From: Mycolicibacterium mageritense
GTDB taxonomy: Bacteria; Actinomycetota; Actinomycetes; Mycobacteriales; Mycobacteriaceae
Direction: 5' to 3'
Length of the DNA stretch: 64,000 nucleotides
NCBI RefSeq assembly: GCF_010727475.1
Contig: NZ_AP022567.1
Location: 5,394,001 to 5,458,000 of the forward strand
Made by a program: the position numbers and the translations under genes. The notes beneath the pieces were generated by a model. It was not told the DNA's origin. It did not search any database and worked only from the letters and a program-made list of their open reading frames with translations. The number at the start of each line of letters is the position of its first letter. Position 1 is the first letter of the stretch. Positions 50,849-59,713 of the stretch are shown in pieces.

Positions 50849-50864
50849 GCAACTGAAAGGTTGC
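50849..50864. promoter_or_regulatory. Palindromic operator 2 overlapping the ribosome site
   Basis: GCAACT-GAAA-GGTTGC matches operator 1 at 14 of 16 positions and lies 46 bp downstream of it. It contains the AAAGG Shine-Dalgarno of the SRPBCC gene, whose ATG is at 50867. A bound repressor here would cover the start of the transcript or the ribosome site. Confidence 0.75.
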
Positions 50865-50866
50865 AT

Positions 50867-51361
50867 ATGAGTACTGATCGGATCGAAAAAGAAGTTCTCC
50901 TGCGTGCCTCGCTCGAGCGGGTCTGGCGTGCGATCAGCGATTCGGAGGAATTCGGCCGCTGGTTCGGCGTCCGCTTCGACGGACCGTTTGTCGCAGGGCA
51001 ATCCGTCAACGGTGTGATGACGCCGACCGAGGTCGACGAGGAGGTCGCGGCGGCCCAGCAGCCGTACGCCGGGGAGGCCGACAAATGGCACATCGTCGCG
51101 GTGGAGCCGCCGCACCGGCTGGCCTACCGCTGGCATCCGTACGCCGTCGACCCCGGCACCGACTATTCGGCCGAGCCGACGACATTGGTCGAGTTCACGC
51201 TTACCGAGAAGCCCGACGGCGTGCTACTGCGGATCGTCGAATCGGGCTTCGATGCGATCCCCGCCGAGCGGCGCGTGTCGGCGTTCGAGGCCAACAGCGA
51301 GGGCTGGGCCGCCCAGACCGAGCTGGTGCGCAAGTACCTCGCGCTCGGCGAGCCGGTGTGA
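50867..51361 (+). CDS. SRPBCC/AHSA1-domain protein
   Basis: 164 aa with the START-like fold. Hallmarks: EVLLRASLERVWRAISDSEEFGRWFGVRF at the N-terminus, AVEPPHRLAYRWHP in the centre, and the long C-terminal helix FEANSEGWAAQTELVRKYL. These proteins bind hydrophobic ligands. Paired with an ArsR-type regulator (GTGA overlap), they form a common actinobacterial two-gene unit in which the SRPBCC protein may influence the regulator's effector. Start ATG 50867 is supported by AAAGG; an in-frame TTG at 50861 is less likely. Confidence 0.88.
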   Translation: MSTDRIEKEVLLRASLERVWRAISDSEEFGRWFGVRFDGPFVAGQSVNGVMTPTEVDEEVAAAQQPYAGEADKWHIVAVEPPHRLAYRWHPYAVDPGTDYSAEPTTLVEFTLTEKPDGVLLRIVESGFDAIPAERRVSAFEANSEGWAAQTELVRKYLALGEPV

Positions 51362-51693
51362 CCACCGCCGGTTTGACCGAGACGCCGTCCTCGGTCTTCG
51401 ACGCGCTCGGCGACCCCAACCGGTTGCGCATCGTCACGCGGCTCTGCGATGGCGGACCCTGTTCGACAATGCAACTGACGCAAGTGATTCCGGTGACGCG
51501 TCAGGCCGCGACCAAGCATCTGCTGCTACTGGAGGCGGTGGGTTTGGTGACCAGTGACCGCAAAGGCCGCGAACGCATCTGGCGCATCCAGCCGGAACCC
51601 CTGGTGCAGGCCGGCGATTACCTGACCGCGCTGTCGCGGCGGTGGGACCGTGCCATCGACCGGTTGCGTGCGTTCGTGGAGGAACCGGAGTAG
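51358..51693 (+). CDS. ArsR-family transcriptional regulator
   Basis: 111 aa winged-helix repressor. The helix-turn-helix is VFDALGDPNRLRIVTRLCDGGPCSTMQLTQVIPVTRQAATKHLLLLEAVGLV. Only two cysteines occur and they are not arranged as a metal site, so a non-metal effector is likely. The C-terminal PLVQAGDYLTALSRRWDRAIDRLRAFVEE forms the dimer helix. It begins inside the SRPBCC stop (GTGA) and is the obvious candidate to bind the two GCAAC-type palindromes upstream. Confidence 0.9.
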   Translation: MTTAGLTETPSSVFDALGDPNRLRIVTRLCDGGPCSTMQLTQVIPVTRQAATKHLLLLEAVGLVTSDRKGRERIWRIQPEPLVQAGDYLTALSRRWDRAIDRLRAFVEEPE

Positions 51694-51717
51694 ACAGCCG
51701 GAACTGCGTACCGGGCG

Positions 51718-53295
51718 CTACGAACGCGAACGCAACTCGCGCCGCAGGATCTTGCCGGCCGCCGACTTCGGCACCGCGTCGATGAACTCGACCTGACGCA
51801 CCTTCTTGTACGGCGCGACCTGACCGGCGACGAACTCCATGACCTCGTCGCCGGTCAGCTCCGCTCCGGATTGCTTGACCACGAACGCCTTCGGGATCTC
51901 CTCGCCCGTCTCGCTGTCGGGTACGCCGATCACCGCGGCATCGGCTATGCCCGGGTGGGTCAACAACACCGACTCCAGCTCGGCGGGCGGTACCTGGTAA
52001 CCCTTGTACTTGATGAGCTCCTTGAGGCGGTCGACGATGTAGACGCACCCGGTGGCGTCCACCTTCGCGAGATCGCCGGTGTGCAGGAAACCGTCGGAGT
52101 CGATGGTCTCGCGCGTCGCCTCGTCGTTGTTGAGGTAACCGGCCATCACGTTGGGGCCTCTGAACCACAGCTCGCCGGTCTCACTCAAACCTTCTGCGGG
52201 AACGCCGATTTCGGCGCCCGTGTCGGGGTCGACGAGCTTGCTCTCGGCGTTGGGCACCGTCCAGCCGCACGAGTCCAAGGGCGCGACCGAACCGATCGTG
52301 GCCAGGCCGCCGTCGGTCGGGGTGATATGGCTGACCGGGCTCAGCTCACTCATTCCGTAGCCCTGAACGACGTTGCAGCCCAACCGGTTGGACACCGCAT
52401 GGCCGAGCTCGGCGTCCAGCGAGGCCGCACCGGACATGATGCCCTTGAGCGAGGACAGGTCGTAGGAATCGACCAGCGGATGCTTGGCCAGCGCGACGGC
52501 CACCGGGGGAGCGATGTATGCGTACGTGCACCTGTGGGTCGCGATGTTGTCCAGGAACTCGGCCAGGTCGAACGACGGCATGATGACGAGCTTCGCGCGT
52601 GCGTGCAGCGCGGCGTTGAGCAGCACCGTCATCCCGTAGATGTGAAAGAACGGCAGAACCGCCAGCAGCCGGTCGTCGGCGTGCATGCCCTGCAGCGGCC
52701 GGATCTGCGCGACGTTGGCGGTCAGGTTGCCGTGGGTGAGCATGACGCCCTTGGGATTTGCCGTCGTCCCCGAGCTGTACGGCAGCACCGCGAGGTGCGT
52801 GGCCGGGTCGAAACTCACGTCGGGTGCCGGATGGCCGTCGGGCAGACCGGCGCCGTCGAGCACCACCACCTGCTCCTCGGTCAGCCCAGCGGCCGCGGCG
52901 CCCTCGCGGGCCTGCGGCAGCAGCGCGTTCACCGTCAGCAGCAGACGCGCTTTGGAATCGGTCAGCTGCTTGGCGATGTCCTTGGCGGTGAACAGGGCAT
53001 TGACGGTGGTGGCCGTCGCGCCCGAGCGCAAGATGCCGTGGAACGCGATCGCGAATGCGGAACTGTTCGGCGAGAACAGTGCCACCACATCCCCGACACC
53101 GATGCCGCGCGCGGCCAGCGCACCGGCGAACGCATCGACGCGGCCCACCATTTCGGCGTAAGTGGTTTCCGTGCCCGTCTTGGCGTCGACGAGTGCCACC
53201 CGATCGGCGTCGTCGGCGCCGAGGTCGGCGAACAGGTAGTCGTAGACACTGACCGCCGGAATCCGGATATCGGCAAAGGGGCTCGCGAAACTCAT
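51718..53295 (-). CDS. Acyl-CoA/4-coumarate-CoA-ligase family AMP-forming synthetase
   Basis: 525 aa from ATG 53295. The AMP-binding loop is YSSGTTANPKGVMLTH. QGYGMSELSPVSH and GELWFRGPNVMAGY are motifs A5/A6, HTGDLAKVD is motif A7, and KYKGYQVPPAELE marks the hinge. The catalytic lysine is in PKSAAGKILRREL. It activates a carboxylic acid as the CoA thioester; the binding-pocket residues do not reveal whether a fatty acid or an aryl acid. It overlaps the MmcQ gene by 4 bp and is the downstream gene of that pair. It lies between ligA and Rv3015c homologues and is absent from that place in M. tuberculosis, as I recall. Confidence 0.9.
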   Translation of the reverse strand: MSFASPFADIRIPAVSVYDYLFADLGADDADRVALVDAKTGTETTYAEMVGRVDAFAGALAARGIGVGDVVALFSPNSSAFAIAFHGILRSGATATTVNALFTAKDIAKQLTDSKARLLLTVNALLPQAREGAAAAGLTEEQVVVLDGAGLPDGHPAPDVSFDPATHLAVLPYSSGTTANPKGVMLTHGNLTANVAQIRPLQGMHADDRLLAVLPFFHIYGMTVLLNAALHARAKLVIMPSFDLAEFLDNIATHRCTYAYIAPPVAVALAKHPLVDSYDLSSLKGIMSGAASLDAELGHAVSNRLGCNVVQGYGMSELSPVSHITPTDGGLATIGSVAPLDSCGWTVPNAESKLVDPDTGAEIGVPAEGLSETGELWFRGPNVMAGYLNNDEATRETIDSDGFLHTGDLAKVDATGCVYIVDRLKELIKYKGYQVPPAELESVLLTHPGIADAAVIGVPDSETGEEIPKAFVVKQSGAELTGDEVMEFVAGQVAPYKKVRQVEFIDAVPKSAAGKILRRELRSRS

Positions 53296-53702
53296 GGTTC
53301 CTCCAGTCGGCGTTCGTCGAGTTGCTTGATGAGCTTGCGGGGCGCCACGAGCCGGAACGAGGCGTCGACCAGCTCCGTCACCTCGTCCCAATCCACTTCG
53401 GCCGCAGTGAAATCCAGTCCCAACCACCCGAACGGCCCCATATAGGCCGGGAAGAAGAACCGCTTGTCCTGCTCCAGTGCGCGGCGGTCACTGTCGTCGA
53501 CCTTGACCAGCAGCGAGTACGGATACGGGACCATGCCTTCGGTGGACTTGACGTTGCCCCCGTACATCGCGAACATCTTCGGCGCGCAAAACACGGGCCT
53601 GCCCCACGAGACTTTCTCGAAGGCCTCGGGGAAGTCCAGTGCGATGCTGCGGAGCTCGGCCAGGCCCTGATCATCGTCGTGGAACATGATCGGATGCGGC
53701 AT
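53292..53702 (-). CDS. MmcQ/YjbR-family DNA-binding-like protein
   Basis: 136 aa from ATG 53702. The sequence has LRSIALDFPEAFEKVSWGRPVFCAPKMFAMYGG, then LLVKVDDSDRRALEQDKRFFFPAYMGPFGWLGLDF and a C-terminal DEVTELVDASFRLVAPRKLIKQL: the CyaY-like MmcQ/YjbR fold. These proteins are often annotated as DNA-binding but their role is unclear. It is divergent from ligA by 87 bp and forms a two-gene unit with the acyl-CoA synthetase (4-bp overlap). Confidence 0.87.
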   Translation of the reverse strand: MPHPIMFHDDDQGLAELRSIALDFPEAFEKVSWGRPVFCAPKMFAMYGGNVKSTEGMVPYPYSLLVKVDDSDRRALEQDKRFFFPAYMGPFGWLGLDFTAAEVDWDEVTELVDASFRLVAPRKLIKQLDERRLEEP

Positions 53703-53789
53703 GCCGCCAACCCTAACCAAAGCCGTCCGGAACTCCGCCGACACCGCCAACGCTGTTTGCCTGTCGGTGCCCTCGGCTACCCTGCGGGG

Positions 53790-55868
53790 GTGACCTCGAG
53801 CGACGTGGAAGACGCTGACCTGCGGCGACGTTGGCAAGAACTGGCCGACCAGGTGCGTGAACACCAGTTCCGCTACTACGTGAGGGACGCGCCGATCATC
53901 TCCGACGCGGAGTTCGACACGATGCTGCGCCAACTGCAGGCGCTCGAAGAGGCCCATCCCGAACTGTTGACGCCGGATTCTCCGACCCAGCTGGTGGGGG
54001 GCGCGGGCTTCGCGACCGACTTCACGCCCGCCGAGCACCTCGAACGCATGCTGTCACTGGACAACGTGTTCGACTCCGACGAGTTGTCGGCGTGGGCGGC
54101 CAGGATCAGTGGTGAGACGGGCGACGCCGCGCACTATCTGTGCGAGCTCAAGATCGACGGCGTCGCGCTCGCACTCGTCTACCGCAACGGCCGGTTGGAG
54201 CGCGCCGCGACCCGCGGCGACGGGCGCGTCGGCGAGGACGTCACGCTCAACGCCCGCACCATCGACGACATCCCCGAGCGCCTCACCCCCTCCGACGAAT
54301 TCCCCATACCCGCCGTGCTGGAAGTGCGCGGTGAGGTGTTCTTCCGGGTCGCCGACTTCGAGGAGCTCAACGCCGGACTGGTCGCCGAGGGCAAACCGCC
54401 CTTCGCCAATCCGCGCAACAGTGCGGCGGGCTCGCTGCGGCAGAAGAACCCGGCGGTGACGGCCCGGCGCAAGTTGCGGATGATCTGCCACGGGTTGGGA
54501 CGGATGGAAGGCGACGGCGGATCGAGCTTCAAGACCCTGCACGACGCGTACCGCGCGCTGGGGCAGTGGGGGCTGCCGGTGTCGACGCACACCACCAGGG
54601 TGTCCGGGGTCGCCGCGGTCGCCGAGCGGATCGCGTACTGGGGCGAGCACCGTCACGACGTCGACCACGAAATCGACGGACTTGTGGTCAAAGTCGACGA
54701 GGTGGCCCTACAACGCAGGCTGGGTTCGACGTCGCGTGCCCCGCGCTGGGCGGTGGCCTACAAGTATCCGCCCGAGGAGGCCACCACCAAGCTGCTCGAC
54801 ATCAGGGTCAGTGTGGGCCGCACCGGTCGGGTCACGCCGTTCGCCTACATGGAACCGGTCAAGGTGGCCGGATCGACGGTCGGCCTCGCGACCCTGCACA
54901 ACGCCACCGAGGTCAAGCGCAAGGGTGTGCTCATCGGCGACACCGTCGTGATCCGCAAGGCCGGCGATGTCATCCCCGAGGTGCTCGGCCCTGTCGTGGA
55001 CCTCAGGGACGGGACCGAACGTGAATTCGTCATGCCCACAAACTGTCCCGAATGCGGCACCCGCCTGGCACCGGCGAAAGAGGGCGATGCCGACATCCGT
55101 TGCCCCAACACCAGGAGCTGCCCGGCGCAGTTGCGGGAGCGCGTGTTTCACGTCGCGGGCCGGGGCGCGTTCGACATCGAGGGGTTGGGGTACGAGGCCG
55201 CGACGGCGCTGCTGGCCGGCGGGGTGATCACCGACGAGGGCGATCTGTTCACCCTGACCGCCGAGGATCTCTTGCGCACCGAGCTGTTCACTACCAAGGC
55301 CGGCGAGTTGTCCGCGAACGGCAAGCGCCTGCTGGCCAACCTCGGCAAGGCCAAGGCCCAACCGCTGTGGCGGGTTCTGGTCGCGTTGTCCATCCGCCAC
55401 GTCGGGCCTACCGCGGCGCGGGCCCTGGCCACCGAGTTCGGCAGCCTGGACGCCATCGTCGAGGCGTCGGAGGAACAACTCGCCGCGGTCGAGGGGGTCG
55501 GGCCGACCATCGCCGCGGCGGTGGTGGAGTGGTTCACCGTCGACTGGCACCGCGCGATCGTCGACAAGTGGCGTGCCGCGGGCGTACGGATGGCCGACGA
55601 ACGCGACGCGACCGTCGAGCGCACGCTGGAAGGCCTGTCGATCGTGGTCACCGGGTCGCTGCCCGGATTCTCGCGCGACGAGGCCAAGGAGGCCATCATC
55701 GCCCGGGGTGGCAAAGCCGCGAGCTCGGTGTCCAAGAAGACGGCGTTCGTGGTGGCGGGCGACGCCCCCGGATCGAAATACGACAAGGCCGTGGAACTGG
55801 GCGTACCGATTCTCGACGAGGACGGTTTCCGGCAACTGCTCGCCGAGGGGCCACCGGCCGCGGACTGA
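53790..55868 (+). CDS. ligA: NAD-dependent DNA ligase LigA
   Basis: 692 aa, full length. Domain Ia (about 1-75) with RYYVRDAPIISDAEFD for NMN binding. Adenylation domain with K121 in CELKIDGVAL. OB domain. Zinc finger with four cysteines (NCPECGTRLA and IRCPNTRSCPAQ). Helix-hairpin-helix domain, with ALSIRHVGPTAARALA and VEGVGPTIAAAV. C-terminal BRCT domain (about 610-690). It seals nicks in replication and repair and is essential in mycobacteria. Start GTG 53790 (MTSSDVEDAD). Confidence 0.98.
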   Translation: MTSSDVEDADLRRRWQELADQVREHQFRYYVRDAPIISDAEFDTMLRQLQALEEAHPELLTPDSPTQLVGGAGFATDFTPAEHLERMLSLDNVFDSDELSAWAARISGETGDAAHYLCELKIDGVALALVYRNGRLERAATRGDGRVGEDVTLNARTIDDIPERLTPSDEFPIPAVLEVRGEVFFRVADFEELNAGLVAEGKPPFANPRNSAAGSLRQKNPAVTARRKLRMICHGLGRMEGDGGSSFKTLHDAYRALGQWGLPVSTHTTRVSGVAAVAERIAYWGEHRHDVDHEIDGLVVKVDEVALQRRLGSTSRAPRWAVAYKYPPEEATTKLLDIRVSVGRTGRVTPFAYMEPVKVAGSTVGLATLHNATEVKRKGVLIGDTVVIRKAGDVIPEVLGPVVDLRDGTEREFVMPTNCPECGTRLAPAKEGDADIRCPNTRSCPAQLRERVFHVAGRGAFDIEGLGYEAATALLAGGVITDEGDLFTLTAEDLLRTELFTTKAGELSANGKRLLANLGKAKAQPLWRVLVALSIRHVGPTAARALATEFGSLDAIVEASEEQLAAVEGVGPTIAAAVVEWFTVDWHRAIVDKWRAAGVRMADERDATVERTLEGLSIVVTGSLPGFSRDEAKEAIIARGGKAASSVSKKTAFVVAGDAPGSKYDKAVELGVPILDEDGFRQLLAEGPPAAD

Positions 55869-55995
55869 CGATCAGATCCGCTGTTTGTCGTTGCGCTGCG
55901 GGTGCGGCGATGTTGCTGGGGCGGGCTCTCCGGCGTCGGTGACGCTCAATCGTCGGTTCCGCAGATTAGTGTCAGCGCCACGGTCGGCGCCCGCT

Positions 55996-56001
55996 TAGAA
56001 T
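55996..56001 (+). promoter_or_regulatory. Possible -10 element (TAGAAT) upstream of the MoxR cluster
   Basis: TAGAAT matches the mycobacterial SigA -10 pattern TAnnnT, 105 bp before the first gene of the MoxR/vWA cluster, in the 237-bp gap after ligA. No good -35 hexamer is seen. The remaining sequence of the gap shows no ORF or repeat that I can support. Confidence 0.3.
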
Positions 56002-56105
56002 GCCTTCGAACGACTATTTGCTTCGGGCTGTTGTTGTGCGCCGAATCGGGTCTTGGACAGTGGGGGTTTGCCAGTGCGGCGCATACCGCGGTTGGGAGTT
56101 CTGCG

Positions 56106-57326
56106 ATGACGAATTGGTCCGGTGGCGAAGGCTACGGTGGGCCCAGCCCGATCGGTGGGCAGGGCGGCCAGGGCAACGCCGACCAGTCCGGCAGTTGGTC
56201 ACCTCAGACACCCGCCTATCAAGCGCCGCCCCCGCAGCAACAGTGGGGTGGACAGCAGCCGCCCGGCTGGAGTGCACCGGGGCAGCAGGGTTGGCCGCAA
56301 CCGGGCCAACCGCCGCAGGTCGGTCCACCGCAGTTCGATTCTCAGTTCACCGGATTCCAGCAGCCGGGCGGAAAGCGCAACAAGGCACTCATCGTCACGC
56401 TCATTGCCGGCGCAGCCGTGCTTCTGGTGATCGTCGTGGTGGTCGCATTCGTGTTGATCGGCCGTGGCGGTGGCGGATCGAGCGACTCTGCGGGCGCGGC
56501 CGTGCAGGGCTATCTTGAGGCGCTCGCCAACGGCGACGCCGAGGCCGCGCTGAGTTACGGTGCCGATCAACCCGCGTCCAAGGAGCTGCTCACCGACGAG
56601 ATCCTCAAGCAGCAGATCGAGAAGGCGCCGATCTCGAACATTCGCATCCTGGGCGACGATTCGAAGAACGCCATCGGCATGGGACAGGTGCACGTGACCG
56701 CCAATTTCGGCGATCAGGTCTCGGACGCCACCTTGATGTTGAAGAAGCACGACGGCAAGTGGAAGTTGGATTCCGCGGCGGTGCGCCTCGATTACACGAC
56801 GCAATCGACCATCAGCAAGGGCGCGGAAACGCTCACGGCGTTCGGCAAGCCGGTCGGCACATCGGTCGTGTACATGTTCCCGGGCTTCGTGGACTGGGGT
56901 TCGAACAACTCGAACCTCAAGGTTGACGGAAAACCGTTGTTGCTCGACGCAATGGCGACTTACTCCAGCTCGTTCACCACGATGCCGAAGTTCGAGCTGA
57001 GCGATTCCGCTCACTCGAGCATCGTCGCGGCCATCAAGACCATCCTGGACGATTGCGCGCGTTCCCGCGCGCTTTCACCGCCCGGATGCCCGCAGAGCCT
57101 TTATGAGTACGGTGCCGTCGACGGCTCGGTGACGTGGCAGGCACCCAGTGCCGACGGCGCCAAGATCACGTTCAGTGACTACGACCTCACTGCCAGCATC
57201 TCTTATTCCGGCAGCTTCGGCTATTCGGTTCAGACCCGTGACGGCCCGGTGACGGGGTCGGAAACGTTCAACTTGTTCGGCGACGCCGATCTTCACCAGA
57301 CGCCGCCGACCATCAAGTGGAGCTGA
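56106..57326 (+). CDS. Single-pass membrane protein with Gln/Pro/Gly-rich cytoplasmic tail and extracellular NTF2-like domain
   Basis: 406 aa. Residues ~1-90 are disordered and rich in Gly, Gln, Pro and Trp. A basic KRNK precedes one strong transmembrane helix (about 95-120, ending VLIGRGGGG). The next ~100 residues (AAVQGYLEALANGDAEAALSYGAD to WKLDSAAV) look like a DUF4878/NTF2-like domain. The C-terminal ~180 residues include two cysteines (DDCARS and PPGCPQS), probably disulfide-bonded. It starts the MoxR cluster and could be a receptor or envelope component for it. No named family recognised for the second half. Confidence 0.8.
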   Translation: MTNWSGGEGYGGPSPIGGQGGQGNADQSGSWSPQTPAYQAPPPQQQWGGQQPPGWSAPGQQGWPQPGQPPQVGPPQFDSQFTGFQQPGGKRNKALIVTLIAGAAVLLVIVVVVAFVLIGRGGGGSSDSAGAAVQGYLEALANGDAEAALSYGADQPASKELLTDEILKQQIEKAPISNIRILGDDSKNAIGMGQVHVTANFGDQVSDATLMLKKHDGKWKLDSAAVRLDYTTQSTISKGAETLTAFGKPVGTSVVYMFPGFVDWGSNNSNLKVDGKPLLLDAMATYSSSFTTMPKFELSDSAHSSIVAAIKTILDDCARSRALSPPGCPQSLYEYGAVDGSVTWQAPSADGAKITFSDYDLTASISYSGSFGYSVQTRDGPVTGSETFNLFGDADLHQTPPTIKWS

Positions 57327-57365
57327 GCGCGATTCAGGTTTGATCCAGTACGGGGGGAGTGGATT

Positions 57366-58370
57366 TTGACGACGGTTACGCGCGTCCAACCGAACCAGCA
57401 CGAGATGGAAAGCGCCCATCGGATCGTCAACGCGATCTCACAGGTGTTCTCCACCAAGGTGGTCGGCCAGGAGAATCTGCGTGAATCGCTGTTGATCGGC
57501 CTGCTCACCGGCGGGCACATCCTGCTGGAAAGTGTTCCAGGGCTTGCCAAGACGACTGCCGCGCGCGTCGTGGCCGACGCGATCTCGGGTGGGTTTCAAC
57601 GCATCCAGTGCACGCCGGATCTGCTGCCGAGCGACATCATCGGCACCCAGATCTACGACTCGTCATCGAGTCAGTTCGTGACGCAACTGGGCCCGGTGCA
57701 CACCAACATCGTCCTGCTCGACGAGATCAACCGGTCCAGCGCCAAGACGCAGAGCGCGATGCTCGAGGCGATGGAGGAGCGCCAGACCACGATCGCGGGC
57801 AAGCTGTACCGGATACCGGAGCCGTTCCTGGTCATCGCCACCCAGAACCCGGTCGACCAGGAAGGCACGTATCCGCTGTCGGAAGCACAGACCGACAGGT
57901 TCATGCTCAAGGAAGTGCTGCGGTACCCCACGCCGCAGGAGGAAGCCGAGGTCATCTTCCGGATCGACGCCGGGGTGTATGACCGTGACGGGCAGCCGAG
58001 ACCCGTTGTCGGACTGGATGATATGCGTCGCCTGCAGAGCGTGGTGCGCAATGTCCACCTCGATCCGGTGCTCGTGCACTATGTCACCCAGCTCATCCAC
58101 GTGACCCGCAACCCGCAGCAGTTCCTGCCAGCGCAACTGGCCAAGCTGCTGCAGTACGGGGCAAGCCCCCGGGCCACCATCGCCTTCAGCCGCGCGGCCC
58201 GTGCCGCGGCGCTGCTGCAGGGTCGCAACCACGTGCTGCCCGAGGACATTCAGAAGCTCGCCTACCGCGTGCTGCGGCACCGGTTGATCCTCGGGTTCGA
58301 GGCCACCCGGTTGGGCGTGACACCCGAAACCATCATCGACGCGGTGTTGCAGTCGGTCCGAGTGCCCTGA
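57366..58370 (+). CDS. MoxR-family AAA+ ATPase
   Basis: 334 aa. Walker A is a MoxR-type GLAKTT (59-64) and Walker B is LLDE (117-120). Sensor 1 lies in VIATQNPVDQEGTYPLSEAQTDRF, the MoxR hallmark, and the C-terminal lid carries ASPRATIAFSRAARAAALL with the sensor 2 arginine. MoxR proteins act as chaperones that help assemble or activate vWA-domain partners, and such partners are encoded just downstream. Start is TTG 57366 with a GGGGGAG site. M. tuberculosis has moxR paralogues elsewhere, none at this location as I recall. Confidence 0.93.
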   Translation: MTTVTRVQPNQHEMESAHRIVNAISQVFSTKVVGQENLRESLLIGLLTGGHILLESVPGLAKTTAARVVADAISGGFQRIQCTPDLLPSDIIGTQIYDSSSSQFVTQLGPVHTNIVLLDEINRSSAKTQSAMLEAMEERQTTIAGKLYRIPEPFLVIATQNPVDQEGTYPLSEAQTDRFMLKEVLRYPTPQEEAEVIFRIDAGVYDRDGQPRPVVGLDDMRRLQSVVRNVHLDPVLVHYVTQLIHVTRNPQQFLPAQLAKLLQYGASPRATIAFSRAARAAALLQGRNHVLPEDIQKLAYRVLRHRLILGFEATRLGVTPETIIDAVLQSVRVP

Positions 58371-58374
58371 CCGC

Positions 58375-59250
58375 ATGGGTAAATACCTCAATCGCGCCAA
58401 GCAGTACTTCGGCACCGACGCGCGGGGGCTGCTGGAGGGCGGCCGTTACGCGTTGTTGCACACCAGGACTCTGGAACTCGACGATCTGCGCCCGTACGTG
58501 GCCGGTGACGACGTGCGCGACATCGACTGGAAGGCATCCGCGCGCGCCGGTGCGGTCCTGATCAAACGTTTTGTGTCAGAACGGCACCACAAGATCCTGC
58601 TGGTGGCCGATGCGGGCCGCAACATGTCCGCGCTGACACCGGCCGGCGAGGTGAAGCGGGAGGTGGCAACCAACGCGATGGGCGCCATCGGTCTCATCGC
58701 GGTGGGGCGCAGTGACGAGATCGGCATGGTCTACGGCGATTCCAGAGGATCGGCAAACATCCGCAACCGGCGCGGTGAGACCCACATCGAGAGCATGCTC
58801 GAGCACTACTACGGCCACAGCCTGGGCGAGGTCGGCACGAGCGACATCGCCGCGCAGCTGGAGTTCGTCGCACACGCGCACCGCAGGCGACTGCTGCTGA
58901 TCGTGGTGTCGGACGAACCGGAGATCAGCACCCGTCTCGACGAAGCCCTCAAAGCGCTTGCGGGACAGCATGAACTCATCTGGCTGATGGTCACCGACAT
59001 GCCCGCGGTCGGAGCGGACGAAGGTGAGCACGACGGGTTCGACGTCGCCACTGGCCGGTTCGTGCTCAACGGGGCCACCCTCGGGCCGCGGGTCGTCGCG
59101 GCATACCGCGCTGCCGAGCAGGCTCGCGCCGCTGCGCTCGACAGTTTCCTCGGCTCGCACGAGGTCTCGTTTACCCGGATCGGCTCCAGTGCCGAGATCC
59201 GCGACCGGATCGTCGACATGAACGAGGTGTTCAGCAATGCCGGTCGATGA
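58375..59250 (+). CDS. DUF58-domain protein
   Basis: 291 aa. The DUF58 motif YVAGDDVRDIDWKASAR sits at 41-57, followed by a vWA-like fold with LLVADAGRNMS in place of the canonical DxSxS metal site. The N-terminal LLHTRTLELDDLRPY is typical of the family. DUF58 proteins almost always accompany MoxR ATPases. It starts 4 bp after the MoxR stop and overlaps the next gene by 14 bp, so the two are tightly co-expressed. Confidence 0.9.
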   Translation: MGKYLNRAKQYFGTDARGLLEGGRYALLHTRTLELDDLRPYVAGDDVRDIDWKASARAGAVLIKRFVSERHHKILLVADAGRNMSALTPAGEVKREVATNAMGAIGLIAVGRSDEIGMVYGDSRGSANIRNRRGETHIESMLEHYYGHSLGEVGTSDIAAQLEFVAHAHRRRLLLIVVSDEPEISTRLDEALKALAGQHELIWLMVTDMPAVGADEGEHDGFDVATGRFVLNGATLGPRVVAAYRAAEQARAAALDSFLGSHEVSFTRIGSSAEIRDRIVDMNEVFSNAGR

Positions 59251-59713
59251 CCTTTTGCGGTTCATCGGCGGACCGCTGCCGTCGTCGATGTGGTGGGTGG
59301 GGATCGGTGTACTGCTGATCGTCATCGTGATCGCCTGGTGCGTCGGGATTTTCGTGTGGACCCTGGCTCCGGCCCGGCTCCGCATGGTTCCGGTGATCGG
59401 CGGGCTGCACGGCCGGCTGGTGCGCAGGCGCTTCGTCCGATCCGTGCAGCACACCAACGAGTTGTATCGGTCCGGCGGGCTGACGGCCGCGCAAGCCGGT
59501 GCCGGCGTCAGCCGGGTGCTGCGCAGTTTCCTCTTCGTCGCGACCGGAGTCCGGGCGCAATACCTGCACGTCGGCGACATCGCCGAAGGTGAGCTGGCCG
59601 CCGCCGGACCGCTGCTCAGCGCGCTCAACGACGTCCAGTTCAGTGGCCGACCACGCAATGACATGGCGGCGCTGGGACAAGCCGCCGAGGAGTTGATCCG
59701 GTCATGGCGCTGA
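59237..59713 (+). CDS. Small membrane protein of the MoxR cluster (DUF4381-like position)
   Basis: 158 aa. One N-terminal transmembrane helix (about 19-42, WWVGIGVLLIVIVIAWCVGIFVW) precedes a cytoplasmic helical domain. That domain contains LYRSGGLTAAQAGAGVSRVLRSFLFVATGVRAQYLHVGDI, which is how DUF4381/BatB-associated small proteins read in other Bat-type operons. The match is by position and general build only. It overlaps both neighbours (14 and 10 bp). Confidence 0.75.
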   Translation: MPVDDLLRFIGGPLPSSMWWVGIGVLLIVIVIAWCVGIFVWTLAPARLRMVPVIGGLHGRLVRRRFVRSVQHTNELYRSGGLTAAQAGAGVSRVLRSFLFVATGVRAQYLHVGDIAEGELAAAGPLLSALNDVQFSGRPRNDMAALGQAAEELIRSWR

